Source: Firmicutes bacterium CAG:631
GTDB lineage: Bacteria; Bacillota_I; Bacilli_A; RFN20; CAG-631
Reading direction: 5' to 3'
Assembly: GCA_000433015.1 (NCBI GenBank)
Contig: HF997998.1
Span: 1 to 21,018, forward strand
DNA length: 21,018 nucleotides
Of the stretch, positions 14,652-21,018 are shown piece by piece; within the stretch, counting starts at the first letter, position 1; every line of letters starts with the position of its first letter. The position numbers were made by a program, and so were the translations under genes. The notes under the pieces were generated by a model. The model was not told the origin of the DNA. It did not search any database and worked only from the letters and a program-made list of their open reading frames with translations.

Positions 14652-15063
14652 GTAAATCCTCTTTTCCAAAAGAATAAGGTAATAATTCTTTGATTGTGGT
14701 TTGGAAAATTTGTAAAGATTCATCTTTACCATAAACAATATAAATTGGTGTTTGTGGTAAAAGTAAATCTGCCATCACTTGTCGACAAGCCCCGCATGGA
14801 CTAACCATTTTTTCTTCTTTTGTGGCAATACACATGGCTAAAATATCTTCTTGCCGATATCCTAAACTATAGGTTGCAAATAAAGCCGAACGTTCCGCAC
14901 AATTGGTAAGCCCATAAGAGGCATTTTCAATATTGGTCCCAACAATAATTTGCCCATTTTTTAATTGAATAGCGGCTCCTACTTTAAATTTAGAATAGGG
15001 AGAGTAAGAATTTTCAATGACTTCCCTTGCTTTTTTGACTAAAAGTTCTAATGATGCTTTCAT
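14644..15063 (-). CDS. cdd: Cytidine deaminase
   Basis: 139 residues, the short homotetrameric type. Zinc and catalytic motif C55-A-E57 (TNCAERSA) and P89-C90-x2-C93 (SPCGACRQ) give the three-Cys zinc site and the proton-shuttle Glu. Also the substrate-binding SPYSKFKVGAA and NIENASYG. It deaminates cytidine and deoxycytidine for pyrimidine salvage. Strong AAAGGAGG site (15071-15078, partly within the ybeY stop) only 12 nt after ybeY. Confidence 0.96.
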   Translation of the reverse strand: MKASLELLVKKAREVIENSYSPYSKFKVGAAIQLKNGQIIVGTNIENASYGLTNCAERSALFATYSLGYRQEDILAMCIATKEEKMVSPCGACRQVMADLLLPQTPIYIVYGKDESLQIFQTTIKELLPYSFGKEDLHV

Positions 15064-15075
15064 ATTGATCCTCCT

Positions 15076-15525
15076 TTAGCGAATAATTTGAAAATGGTTC
15101 ATAATTTTATTTTGCATCGCAATCATTTCTTGCTCTTGCTTTTCATTGAGATGATCCATTTTTAATAAATGTAATAATCCATGTGTAAATAGAAAACAAA
15201 TTTCACGGCGAACGGAATGTTGATACGCTTTTGCTTGTTGTTTTGCTCGATGATAGCAAATAAATAAATCTCCTAAAACAAGATATCCATCCCATTCTTT
15301 GAATCCTTCATCAAATTCAAAACTAATGACATCCGTTACACGATCTAAATGTCGATAAGTTCGATTGATTTCTTGAATGGTATTTTTACTGACAATATTG
15401 ACAGAAAGTTCTACATCTTTTTTGATTTTAAATAAAGATAATGTATATTGCGCAATAGCCTCAAAATCTTTTAAATAATCTTTAGCCGGATAATGCGTTT
15501 GATTTTGAAAATGAATGACAACCAT
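15076..15525 (-). CDS. ybeY: Endoribonuclease YbeY (16S rRNA maturation)
   Basis: 149 residues from ATG 15525. The metal site H115-x3-H119-x5-H125 (FTHGLLHLLKMDH) is present, plus HLDRVTDVISFEF and LVLGDLFI. The usual HLxGYDH is here HLLKMDH, a Lys where Gly is most common. YbeY is a single-strand endoribonuclease needed for 16S rRNA 3' maturation and 70S quality control. The upstream in-frame ATG (15576) is rejected because it lies within the aminopeptidase gene and AAAGGAAT fits 15525; the stop of that gene and this ATG are one base apart. Confidence 0.94.
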   Translation of the reverse strand: MVVIHFQNQTHYPAKDYLKDFEAIAQYTLSLFKIKKDVELSVNIVSKNTIQEINRTYRHLDRVTDVISFEFDEGFKEWDGYLVLGDLFICYHRAKQQAKAYQHSVRREICFLFTHGLLHLLKMDHLNEKQEQEMIAMQNKIMNHFQIIR

Positions 15526-15526
15526 A

Positions 15527-17299
15527 TTAGTATAATTCCTTTGTATATTCTTTGAATGTTTCTTTTTCTTGATCATTTAAATAAGGACTAATTTTTTCAT
15601 AAACCATTTGATGATAATCATTGAGCCATTGCTTTTCTTGACTAGTTAACAAGGATGCATCAATGCCATCAATATCAAAAGGAACATAGGTAATCGGTTC
15701 AAATTTTAAGAATTCTCCATATTCATTTTGATGAGAAAAAACAGTAAGCATTTCATTTTCATGTCGAATGCCATATTGATTTTCTAGATAAATTCCCGGC
15801 TCATTTGTCGTAATCATTCCTTCTTTTAATTCAGCAGAAATAAAGTTAGGATTCATATTATAACGAAAACTATTAGGACCTTCATGAACATTGAGCATAT
15901 ATCCGACACCATGGCCGGTTCCACATTTATAATCTAGACCAACATCCCAAAGCGGTTTACGAGCTAAAATATCTAAACTAATTCCTCGACATCCTCTTAA
16001 AAAGCAAACACTTGCTAAAGCAATGTGAGATTTTAAAGCTAAGGTGAAATGATATTTGGCTTCTTTTGAAAGTGAACCTAAAACTAAAGTTCGAGTAATG
16101 TCTGTTGTTCCACCAAGATATTGTCCCCCAGAATCAATCAATAAGAGTCCTTCATTGCGTATCGTTTTATTACTTTGTAATGTTGCACTATAATGCATCA
16201 TTGCTGCATTTTCTTGATAAGCACAGATGGTTGAAAAACTAGGTTCTAAATAATCTTTTTGTTCTTTTCTAAAAGATTCTAATAAATCTTGGGCTTGTAA
16301 TTCCGAAGAAGTTTGATTTTTCATTTGTTTTTTAAAAGCAATCATGAATTTACAAAATGCAACCCCATCTTGTAAATGAATCCGTTTTGTATTTTCAATT
16401 TCAACTGGATTTTTAATGGCTTTCATTAAAGTTGTTGGATTTTCAGATTTAAAAATCTTAACCGATTTATCAATGCATACATATAAAGCATAATTAATTT
16501 TATTTGGATCTAATAAAATAGAACCCGTTAGTGTTTTTAAAACAGAATAAATCTTTTCATAAGGAAGCAAAGTGACACCTTGGGCTTCTAAACTTTGTTT
16601 GATTTCTAAAGATACTTTTTGCTCATCTATAAACAAACAAGCTTTGCTATGACTAATTAAGGCATAGGATAAAAAGACAGGATTATAAGGGATATCCTTT
16701 CCTCTTAAATTGAATAAATAAGCAATATCATCTAAAGAAGATAACAAATGATATTGGATATCCTTCATACAAGTTCTTACTTTTTCTAATTTGCTTGCAA
16801 TACTTTCTCCTGTTAAATTTTCCATTAATTCAACAATTGGTTGTAAAGGTAAACTGGGCCGGTCTTTCCAAATCAAAGAAACTAAATCTTCATCTAATTT
16901 TAAAGAAATTCCTTTAATTTCTTGTTTTAAATTTTTAACAAATTGATAGGTGGCTACTTTGGCATCAAAAGCGAGTTGTTCATTTTCTTGCATGTCTTGT
17001 TTTAAAAAGTCAATCAGAGTTGGCGTTTTTACTTCTCCCATTTTCATCAATTGAACGCCACTATCTTTTAATTGTTGTTCCGCCTGAATAAAATATCTTC
17101 CATCTGTCCATAAATAACTTCCATGAATCGTTACTAATAACGTTCCTGCTGAACCTGTAAAACCACTTAAAAAAGCACGGGCTTTAAAATAATCTACAAT
17201 ATATTCACTACTATGATAATCACTAGAAAAAACCAAATAACCGTATAAATTTTTTTCTTTTAAAATAGATACTAATTGTTGAATTCTTTCTTTATACAT
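15527..17299 (-). CDS. Aminopeptidase P (M24B Xaa-Pro aminopeptidase), three-domain form
   Basis: 590 residues, the long form with two creatinase-like N-terminal domains (signature FLSGFTGSAGTLLVT and LWTDGRYFIQAEQQL) and a C-terminal pita-bread metalloprotease. The five metal ligands are present at expected spacing: D389 (LLLIDSGGQ), D400 (GTTDITRT), H463 (GTGHGVG), E500 (TNEPGIY) and E514 (RHENEM). It removes N-terminal residues preceding proline in the cytoplasm. An AGGTGATG site precedes ATG 17299 and a TATAAT at 17319-17324 suggests it starts the operon. Its place in front of ybeY, where Bacillus has phoH-family genes, is unusual. Confidence 0.92.
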   Translation of the reverse strand: MYKERIQQLVSILKEKNLYGYLVFSSDYHSSEYIVDYFKARAFLSGFTGSAGTLLVTIHGSYLWTDGRYFIQAEQQLKDSGVQLMKMGEVKTPTLIDFLKQDMQENEQLAFDAKVATYQFVKNLKQEIKGISLKLDEDLVSLIWKDRPSLPLQPIVELMENLTGESIASKLEKVRTCMKDIQYHLLSSLDDIAYLFNLRGKDIPYNPVFLSYALISHSKACLFIDEQKVSLEIKQSLEAQGVTLLPYEKIYSVLKTLTGSILLDPNKINYALYVCIDKSVKIFKSENPTTLMKAIKNPVEIENTKRIHLQDGVAFCKFMIAFKKQMKNQTSSELQAQDLLESFRKEQKDYLEPSFSTICAYQENAAMMHYSATLQSNKTIRNEGLLLIDSGGQYLGGTTDITRTLVLGSLSKEAKYHFTLALKSHIALASVCFLRGCRGISLDILARKPLWDVGLDYKCGTGHGVGYMLNVHEGPNSFRYNMNPNFISAELKEGMITTNEPGIYLENQYGIRHENEMLTVFSHQNEYGEFLKFEPITYVPFDIDGIDASLLTSQEKQWLNDYHQMVYEKISPYLNDQEKETFKEYTKELY

Positions 17300-17318
17300 T
17301 GCTACATCACCTAAGATA

Positions 17319-17324
17319 ATTATA
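17319..17324 (-). promoter_or_regulatory. Candidate -10 of the aminopeptidase-ybeY-cdd-era-recO operon
   Basis: TATAAT on the minus strand about 20 nt upstream of ATG 17299, with AGGTGATG (17305-17312) between. No convincing -35 is visible. The gap to the upstream C39 gene is only 55 nt with no terminator, so read-through is also possible. Confidence 0.5.
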
Positions 17325-17354
17325 AACCATCGTAAAAAAATAAGATATGATTTT

Positions 17355-18662
17355 TTAATTTTCTTTGTCGATATTTTGAAACAATTCTTCCAATCGCATT
17401 TTTAATAACTGATAATTGGCATATTGATTCGTTTGCATTAAAATTTGAAAAAGAGGTTGAATAATCATACTCATTATCTGCAGTCCAACCATTAATTGAC
17501 CTACGCTAAAAGAAGGTAAAAGACGAAAAGCATAAATGATTAAAAAGAGAGTCATCAATCCATTTTGAACAAAAAACAAGACATGATTTTTAATTATTTC
17601 ATTTTTTTCAATTTGATAAGCTTTTTTTTGAAAATCAATAAATGTTTGCAGTCGTTGCTTAAAATGAAAACCATCCCTCTTTTTTGATTGTAAATCTAAA
17701 CGAATTTGATCAAAAAATTGAACTTCTAATTGTCTTTTTTCTTCTTTTAAATGACGTTGTTTTTTTAAACTTTTAACACAAAAAAGAAAAACAGGAATCA
17801 AAATGAAGATTATCAATAAAAAATAAGGTTGATAAGTCATTAACAAAATAAAAGAAAAAAGAATAAGTGATAAATTTCCAACGAGTTCAAATAAAAAAGA
17901 AAGCATCAAATATTTCATTTGATAAGCATCTTGTAAGCGATAAAGTACTTCCTCTGTATTTCTTTGGTTTAAAAAATCAGGTCGTAAATGATAAAAGGAT
18001 TGAAAAACTTTTAAAGGAAAGAGTTGATCTAATTTTTGATACAATTTTAAAAAAATTTTAGATTTCAATAACATGATTCCTTGCAAAATCAACTGAATAG
18101 CAAGATAAAAATAAATATAATTCGTATTTTGATCGACAATTTTTTGAAGATACAAGGTCAGTTGCATCAAAAACACAGACTCTAAAATACAAAATAAAGG
18201 AGCAATATAAAAAGATAAAGTTCTTTTCATTTTTTGTTTTTTTACTTTTTTTTGCTTGATTGGATGTTCAACTAAAATGACAATATTTGTTGCCTTTTTT
18301 TTCATTTCCTCTAAACTCATTTTCACATCATATAAAATAGAAGAATCAATGATACAAAATTTTTGCTTCTTTTTTTGTTTTACAACGACAAAATGAAAGG
18401 ATTGATCCTTTTGAAAAAGTAAAATGAAGGGTTTAATCTTTTTTAGTTTTCGCAATTGCTCTAAATCCATTTGGGCAACAATAACTGTCTGAAAAAAATA
18501 TTTCAAAGATTGTTTGATTTCTTCTAAACTATTTCCTTGTTTAGAATAAAATAAGATTTGCGATACTTTTTGATAAGAAAGATGATAGCATCGCAAAAGA
18601 TTTTTAACCGCACAAATTCCACATTCTTGTGCATAGGTTTGATAAACGCGAGGCTGAGCCAT
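17355..18662 (-). CDS. C39 peptidase fused to an ABC exporter membrane domain, no ATPase domain
   Basis: 435 residues. Residues 1-130 are a C39 bacteriocin-processing peptidase: oxyanion Q8, nucleophile C14 (QECGICAVKNLL), general base H90 (SFHFVVV) and D106 (CIIDSS), all at usual spacing. Residues about 150-410 are an ABC type-1 transmembrane domain with roughly six helices (151-170, 183-200, 252-276, 280-297, 360-378, 386-408). In peptidase-containing exporters this is followed by an ATP-binding domain with Walker A and B. Here the protein stops at residue 435, right where that domain would start, and only 55 nt remain before the next gene, with no remnant. The enzyme would cut leader peptides after Gly-Gly. 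Either the ATPase is encoded elsewhere, or the transporter has lost it. No leader-peptide gene was seen nearby. GGTGAT precedes the ATG. Confidence 0.85.
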   Translation of the reverse strand: MAQPRVYQTYAQECGICAVKNLLRCYHLSYQKVSQILFYSKQGNSLEEIKQSLKYFFQTVIVAQMDLEQLRKLKKIKPFILLFQKDQSFHFVVVKQKKKQKFCIIDSSILYDVKMSLEEMKKKATNIVILVEHPIKQKKVKKQKMKRTLSFYIAPLFCILESVFLMQLTLYLQKIVDQNTNYIYFYLAIQLILQGIMLLKSKIFLKLYQKLDQLFPLKVFQSFYHLRPDFLNQRNTEEVLYRLQDAYQMKYLMLSFLFELVGNLSLILFSFILLMTYQPYFLLIIFILIPVFLFCVKSLKKQRHLKEEKRQLEVQFFDQIRLDLQSKKRDGFHFKQRLQTFIDFQKKAYQIEKNEIIKNHVLFFVQNGLMTLFLIIYAFRLLPSFSVGQLMVGLQIMSMIIQPLFQILMQTNQYANYQLLKMRLEELFQNIDKEN

Positions 18663-18700
18663 GGAATCACCATTTTAATATAGCATTTTTGCAAATAAAA

Positions 18701-18741
18701 ACTTTGTTTTTTTAATTTTTTTTTGTATAATAAAACAAAGT
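18701..18741 (+). promoter_or_regulatory. Promoter flanked by an inverted repeat (candidate operator)
   Basis: TTGTTT (18703-18708), exact 17-bp spacer, TATAAT (18726-18731) for the downstream membrane-protein gene. A 10-bp inverted repeat, ACTTTGTTTT (18701-18710) and AAAACAAAGT (18732-18741), has its left arm over the -35 and its right arm just after the -10. It lies in the divergent region shared with the C39 gene. The expected transcript would not contain the left arm, so this is more like a DNA-binding site than an RNA hairpin. A further TGCTATATT (18677-18685, minus) could serve the C39 gene but is very close to its ATG. Confidence 0.5.
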
Positions 18742-18752
18742 GAGGTGAAAGT

Positions 18753-19781
18753 ATGGCTAGTCCGTATTTTAAAAAGTTTGCCATTGATCACCAGTTGACG
18801 GCAGATTACGGCTACATTTTTGGTTGGTATCAGAATTTTTATATTTCTATTAAAGAAGGTCTTTCTTATAAGATTCTTACAATTATCACTAAATTGGGTG
18901 AAAAAAAGGATCTTTTGAAGGAAGTACTTCAAGTATTTGAAAATGATTTAGAAAAATTTTGTTTGACAGATAATCGATTTGAAAATACTTATTTACAATT
19001 TACTTTTAATTTAAACCATGATAAATCTTCTTTAGTTATTGATTTTTTAGATCGCTTTATTCAATCTTATCATGATCATAATTTAAAAGTAGAAACAATT
19101 TGTCCTATTTGTAATCGATCAATTGATGTACAAAAAGAAAAAATAGATAGCATCAATTATTCTGGAATTATCACACCCGTTCATGAAAATTGTTACAATC
19201 ATGGAAAAGAAAAAATTGAAAAGAAAGTACAAGAAAACATTGAAAAAGTCAATAAGGACCGTTCTACTTCTAAAGGCGTTCTTGGGGCTATTTTATTTGG
19301 GCTTATTTTAATCATTTTAATGATTGCTTTTTATTCTTTAAAAGAACTTTTATTAAGTGAGTATACACAAATCGGAGAAGAGGGTCTTCGTCCAGAAGGA
19401 TCTGCAAACCTATTCCATTATCTTCCAAGTCTTTTAGGATTAGCGGCACCTTTTTTAGTGGATGCTGGTTACAATTTATTTAAGGGTACAAAAGGAAATA
19501 CAAGATATGGTGTCGTTATTATTGTAACTTATGTTGCAACAATTATTGGTATTTGGTTTGGATTTACTTTATCTATATCCTTTTTAATCTCGGACTTTTC
19601 TTATTTTGAACTTGTTCCTTTGATTTTGCAAATGATTGGTGCATATCCTAGTTTTAGAACCTCTTTTGTTTTATTTGCTGTTTTGACCTTGGTCTTTACG
19701 ACAATAGGCATTTTATTCAAATTTGCCAATTCAAAAGAAGCGAGAGAATCAGAAATTTCTACTTTTGATAAATTAAATTAA
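18753..19781 (+). CDS. Four-helix membrane protein with a Cys/His knuckle, unknown function
   Basis: 342 residues, not recognised. A soluble N-terminal part of about 170 residues contains C-P-I-C (ICPICNRS) and, about 30 residues further, HENCYNH, together a plausible zinc site. Then a basic, charged linker, and helices at roughly 174-193 (VLGAILFGLILIILMIAFY), 225-240, 252-276 and 308-326. The segment between (LLLSEYTQIGEEGLRPEGS) is likely outside the lipid. It is expressed from its own promoter, divergent from the C39/ABC membrane protein, with AGGTGA as ribosome binding site. Because these two are head to head and both membrane-associated, a functional pairing is possible but unproven. 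A strong terminator follows. Confidence 0.75.
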   Translation: MASPYFKKFAIDHQLTADYGYIFGWYQNFYISIKEGLSYKILTIITKLGEKKDLLKEVLQVFENDLEKFCLTDNRFENTYLQFTFNLNHDKSSLVIDFLDRFIQSYHDHNLKVETICPICNRSIDVQKEKIDSINYSGIITPVHENCYNHGKEKIEKKVQENIEKVNKDRSTSKGVLGAILFGLILIILMIAFYSLKELLLSEYTQIGEEGLRPEGSANLFHYLPSLLGLAAPFLVDAGYNLFKGTKGNTRYGVVIIVTYVATIIGIWFGFTLSISFLISDFSYFELVPLILQMIGAYPSFRTSFVLFAVLTLVFTTIGILFKFANSKEARESEISTFDKLN

Positions 19782-19865
19782 ATCGTACTTCAAAAGCTAC
19801 TAACAAAGTCAAATTTTAGAATCGACTTCGCTATGCAGCCTTTTATATTGGTTAATTTTATGCAT

Positions 19866-19911
19866 AAAAAGAGTGATTTTTTGACTTTTAAGTTCAAAAA
19901 TCACTCTTTTT
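19866..19911. terminator. Long bidirectional terminator
   Basis: A 16-bp perfect stem AAAAAGAGTGATTTTT/AAAAATCACTCTTTTT (19866-19881, 19896-19911) with a 14-nt loop. The T-rich outer end works for the plus-strand membrane-protein gene; read from the minus strand it also ends in a T run and can close the lipoprotein gene. Confidence 0.85.
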
Positions 19912-19963
19912 GTACTTTTTCTACTTTTAAATTAATTTTACGAGTATTTTTATCTACACGCTG

Positions 19964-19985
19964 AAAGTGCTGATTGCACTTTTTT
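19964..19985 (+). terminator. Second plus-strand hairpin terminator
   Basis: AAAGTGC (19964-19970), loop TGATT, GCACTTT (19976-19982) running into T residues. It lies directly next to the lipoprotein stop on the other strand. Together with the hairpin at 19866-19911 it gives two terminators in series. In the 206-bp gap 19782-19987, the part before 19866 holds nothing recognised. Confidence 0.6.
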
Positions 19986-19987
19986 GC

Positions 19988-20764
19988 TTAAATCTTATTC
20001 CATTTTGCATATAAATAAGTTCCAGGATATTCATCCCTAAATTCATAAAATGATGAAGGATATATTTCTTCTTTCGTTATGTCAACATCAAAGTTCCATT
20101 CATTGATACATTCCTCTTCTTTATACCATCCTCCAAATGTATATCCTTCTCTTTGTGGTTCTGGTGGTATGAATTCGATTAAACTTTGATTATAACTATC
20201 TACCCAATAATACCCTTCATTTTCTGCTCCTTCATAATTATACATATAGGAGATATTCGCTAATATTCCTCGTTCATAAATATTATTTTTTTGTTTCAAA
20301 TATAGATTATAACTACGAATAACCTCTTTTCTTGATGGAGAAATAATATTTAAAGATGCTTCACTTTTCCAATAAACTGCATGACAATTAGGAAATTGTC
20401 CATAATTATAATCATCCCGCCATTCTCGATCTGCATTATCATAATTAATATATAACTTTTTAAGATTAGAACTAACAAATGTATCCGGGCCTACAAAAAT
20501 ATTTCCAACAAAAAATGGTTTTGTATATTTATACCCAAATCCCCTTATTTTTATTCCATCCAATTCTTCTGGTAAGATTAAATGGGTTTGTTCTAATCCT
20601 AATTCGGTAAATCCTATTAAATATCCAACTTTACTTCCGTCATCTTTGGTTTCTACTGCATATTTAAAATAGGTACTTTCATATTCTGGAAGTTTTCCTT
20701 CACTGCAGGATGTTAATGTTCCTAATGACCATAGGCTGATTAGCATTATCATTTTCTTTTTCAT
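19988..20764 (-). CDS. Lipoprotein with an InlB B-repeat, unknown function
   Basis: 258 residues. N-terminal signal MKKKMIMLISLWSLGTLTSC with lipobox L17-T18-S19-C20 for lipid attachment outside the membrane. The middle (40-195) contains LILPEELDGIKIRGFGYK and LKKLYINYDNAD, which look like BspA-type leucine-rich repeat fragments. Residues about 198-256 (PEPQREGYTFGGWYKEEE... LYAKWNK) are an InlB B-repeat (Flg_new), common in Bacillota surface proteins. ATG 20764 is chosen rather than 20845 because the latter would put about 27 extra charged residues before the signal and lies within the collagen-like gene; a GAAAGAG site is seen before 20764. Follows the collagen-like gene by 19 nt. Likely adhesin or surface-structure component; ligand unknown. 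Confidence 0.8.
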   Translation of the reverse strand: MKKKMIMLISLWSLGTLTSCSEGKLPEYESTYFKYAVETKDDGSKVGYLIGFTELGLEQTHLILPEELDGIKIRGFGYKYTKPFFVGNIFVGPDTFVSSNLKKLYINYDNADREWRDDYNYGQFPNCHAVYWKSEASLNIISPSRKEVIRSYNLYLKQKNNIYERGILANISYMYNYEGAENEGYYWVDSYNQSLIEFIPPEPQREGYTFGGWYKEEECINEWNFDVDITKEEIYPSSFYEFRDEYPGTYLYAKWNKI

Positions 20765-20783
20765 TTTTTCACTCTTTCTTGAT

Positions 20784-21018
20784 CTAATTATATAAGAAAA
20801 AACTTTTTGTAAATAAATAAGGATATACACGAATACTATTTTCATTACCTTCTGTATTATAACCAGATTGGCCTGATAAACCTAATTTCCCTTTTGCTCC
20901 ATTGTTACCTGATTTTCCATCGTCGCCATCTGAGCCTGTGTCTCCAGCATCTCCACCTTTTCCACCTATTCCAGCATTCCCGCCATATCCTGAAGCCCCA
21001 CCTTTTCCACCAATACCA
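20784..21018 (-). CDS. Collagen-like Gly-X-Y surface protein, C-terminal end (runs off the window)
   Basis: Read from the window's right edge on the minus strand, 18 Gly-X-Y triplets without a break (GIG, GKG, GAS, GYG, GNA ... GLS, GQS, GYN), then about 25 further residues ending FLYN and a TAG at 20784-20786. Triplets are rich in Gly, Asp, Lys and Asn with no Pro-Thr units, so this is unlike the gene at the left edge. The 5' part is missing. The reading frame is intact, with no stop or lost Gly. It precedes the lipoprotein gene on the same strand with 19 nt between, so both may be one transcription unit of surface proteins. Confidence 0.75.
   Translation of the reverse strand, partial: GIGGKGGASGYGGNAGIGGKGGDAGDTGSDGDDGKSGNNGAKGKLGLSGQSGYNTEGNENSIRVYPYLFTKSFFLYN
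20787..20813 (-). promoter_or_regulatory. Possible lipoprotein promoter inside the collagen-like 3' end
   Basis: On the minus strand TTTACA (20808-20813) and TATAAT (20787-20792) with a short 15-bp spacer, about 25 nt before the ATG. The spacing is below optimum, so this is tentative. Confidence 0.35.

Noticed and set aside
17300..17354. Remnant of an ABC nucleotide-binding domain after the C39 gene
   Set aside because: Only 55 nt, occupied by the aminopeptidase ribosome binding site and a TATAAT; no Walker or LSGGQ-like codons in any frame.
19782..19865. Small RNA or tRNA gene in the gap after the membrane protein
   Set aside because: No cloverleaf, CCA end or conserved T-loop is visible; only weak short complementarities. 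The following hairpin with a U run is adequately explained as a terminator.

Overview
The window is AT-rich (roughly 30% G+C by eye). It uses AGGAGG-type ribosome binding sites, TATAAT promoters and short intrinsic terminators. Gene content (the ybeY-cdd-era-recO string, YutG-type PgpA, DegV, DUF1667, RecO with a zinc finger) points to a low-GC Bacillota, probably a Bacilli/Erysipelotrichia-type or related host-associated lineage. TGA works as a stop in several genes (the glycosyltransferase, the HI0933 flavoprotein and both long oxidoreductases of the glycerol-3-phosphate-type cluster), so this is not the Mycoplasma code. No tRNA, rRNA, CRISPR array, transposase or phage structural gene was recognised.

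Left edge (1-1400): the end of a collagen-like (Gly-X-Y) gene interrupted by an in-frame TAA. It meets, tail to tail across a shared terminator, a family-2 glycosyltransferase with C-terminal TPR-like helices. 1400-6300: a large SF2 helicase-like ATPase with two predicted membrane helices stands alone. Convergent to it is a two-gene unit (guanylate-kinase-like protein plus O-methyltransferase, 8-nt overlap), and then a monocistronic DegV fatty-acid-binding protein. 6300-9100: an operon of an HI0933-family flavoprotein, a two-helix membrane protein of unknown function and a NagD-like HAD phosphatase. 9100-12250: a tight, overlapping three-gene redox operon on the minus strand (GlpA-like dehydrogenase with BFD-type Fe-S tail, FAD/NAD oxidoreductase, DUF1667 Cys-cluster protein). 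12376: a YutG-type phosphatidylglycerophosphatase.

13000-17300 is a housekeeping operon on the minus strand: aminopeptidase P, ybeY, cdd, era, recO. It links rRNA maturation, pyrimidine salvage, 30S assembly and recombination repair. Compared with the Bacillus order it lacks phoH and dgkA and has an aminopeptidase P in front. 17355-19800: a C39 peptidase fused to an ABC-type membrane domain but without any ATPase domain. It is divergent from a four-helix membrane protein with a Cys/His knuckle. An inverted repeat brackets the latter's promoter.

Right edge (19988-21018): a lipoprotein with an InlB B-repeat, preceded on the same strand by the 3' end of a second, different collagen-like gene that runs off the window. 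The surface genes therefore sit at both edges, and the core metabolism and information genes lie between. The best candidates for something undescribed are the membrane-anchored helicase, the ATPase-less C39/ABC protein with its divergent partner, and the decayed collagen gene next to a glycosyltransferase.
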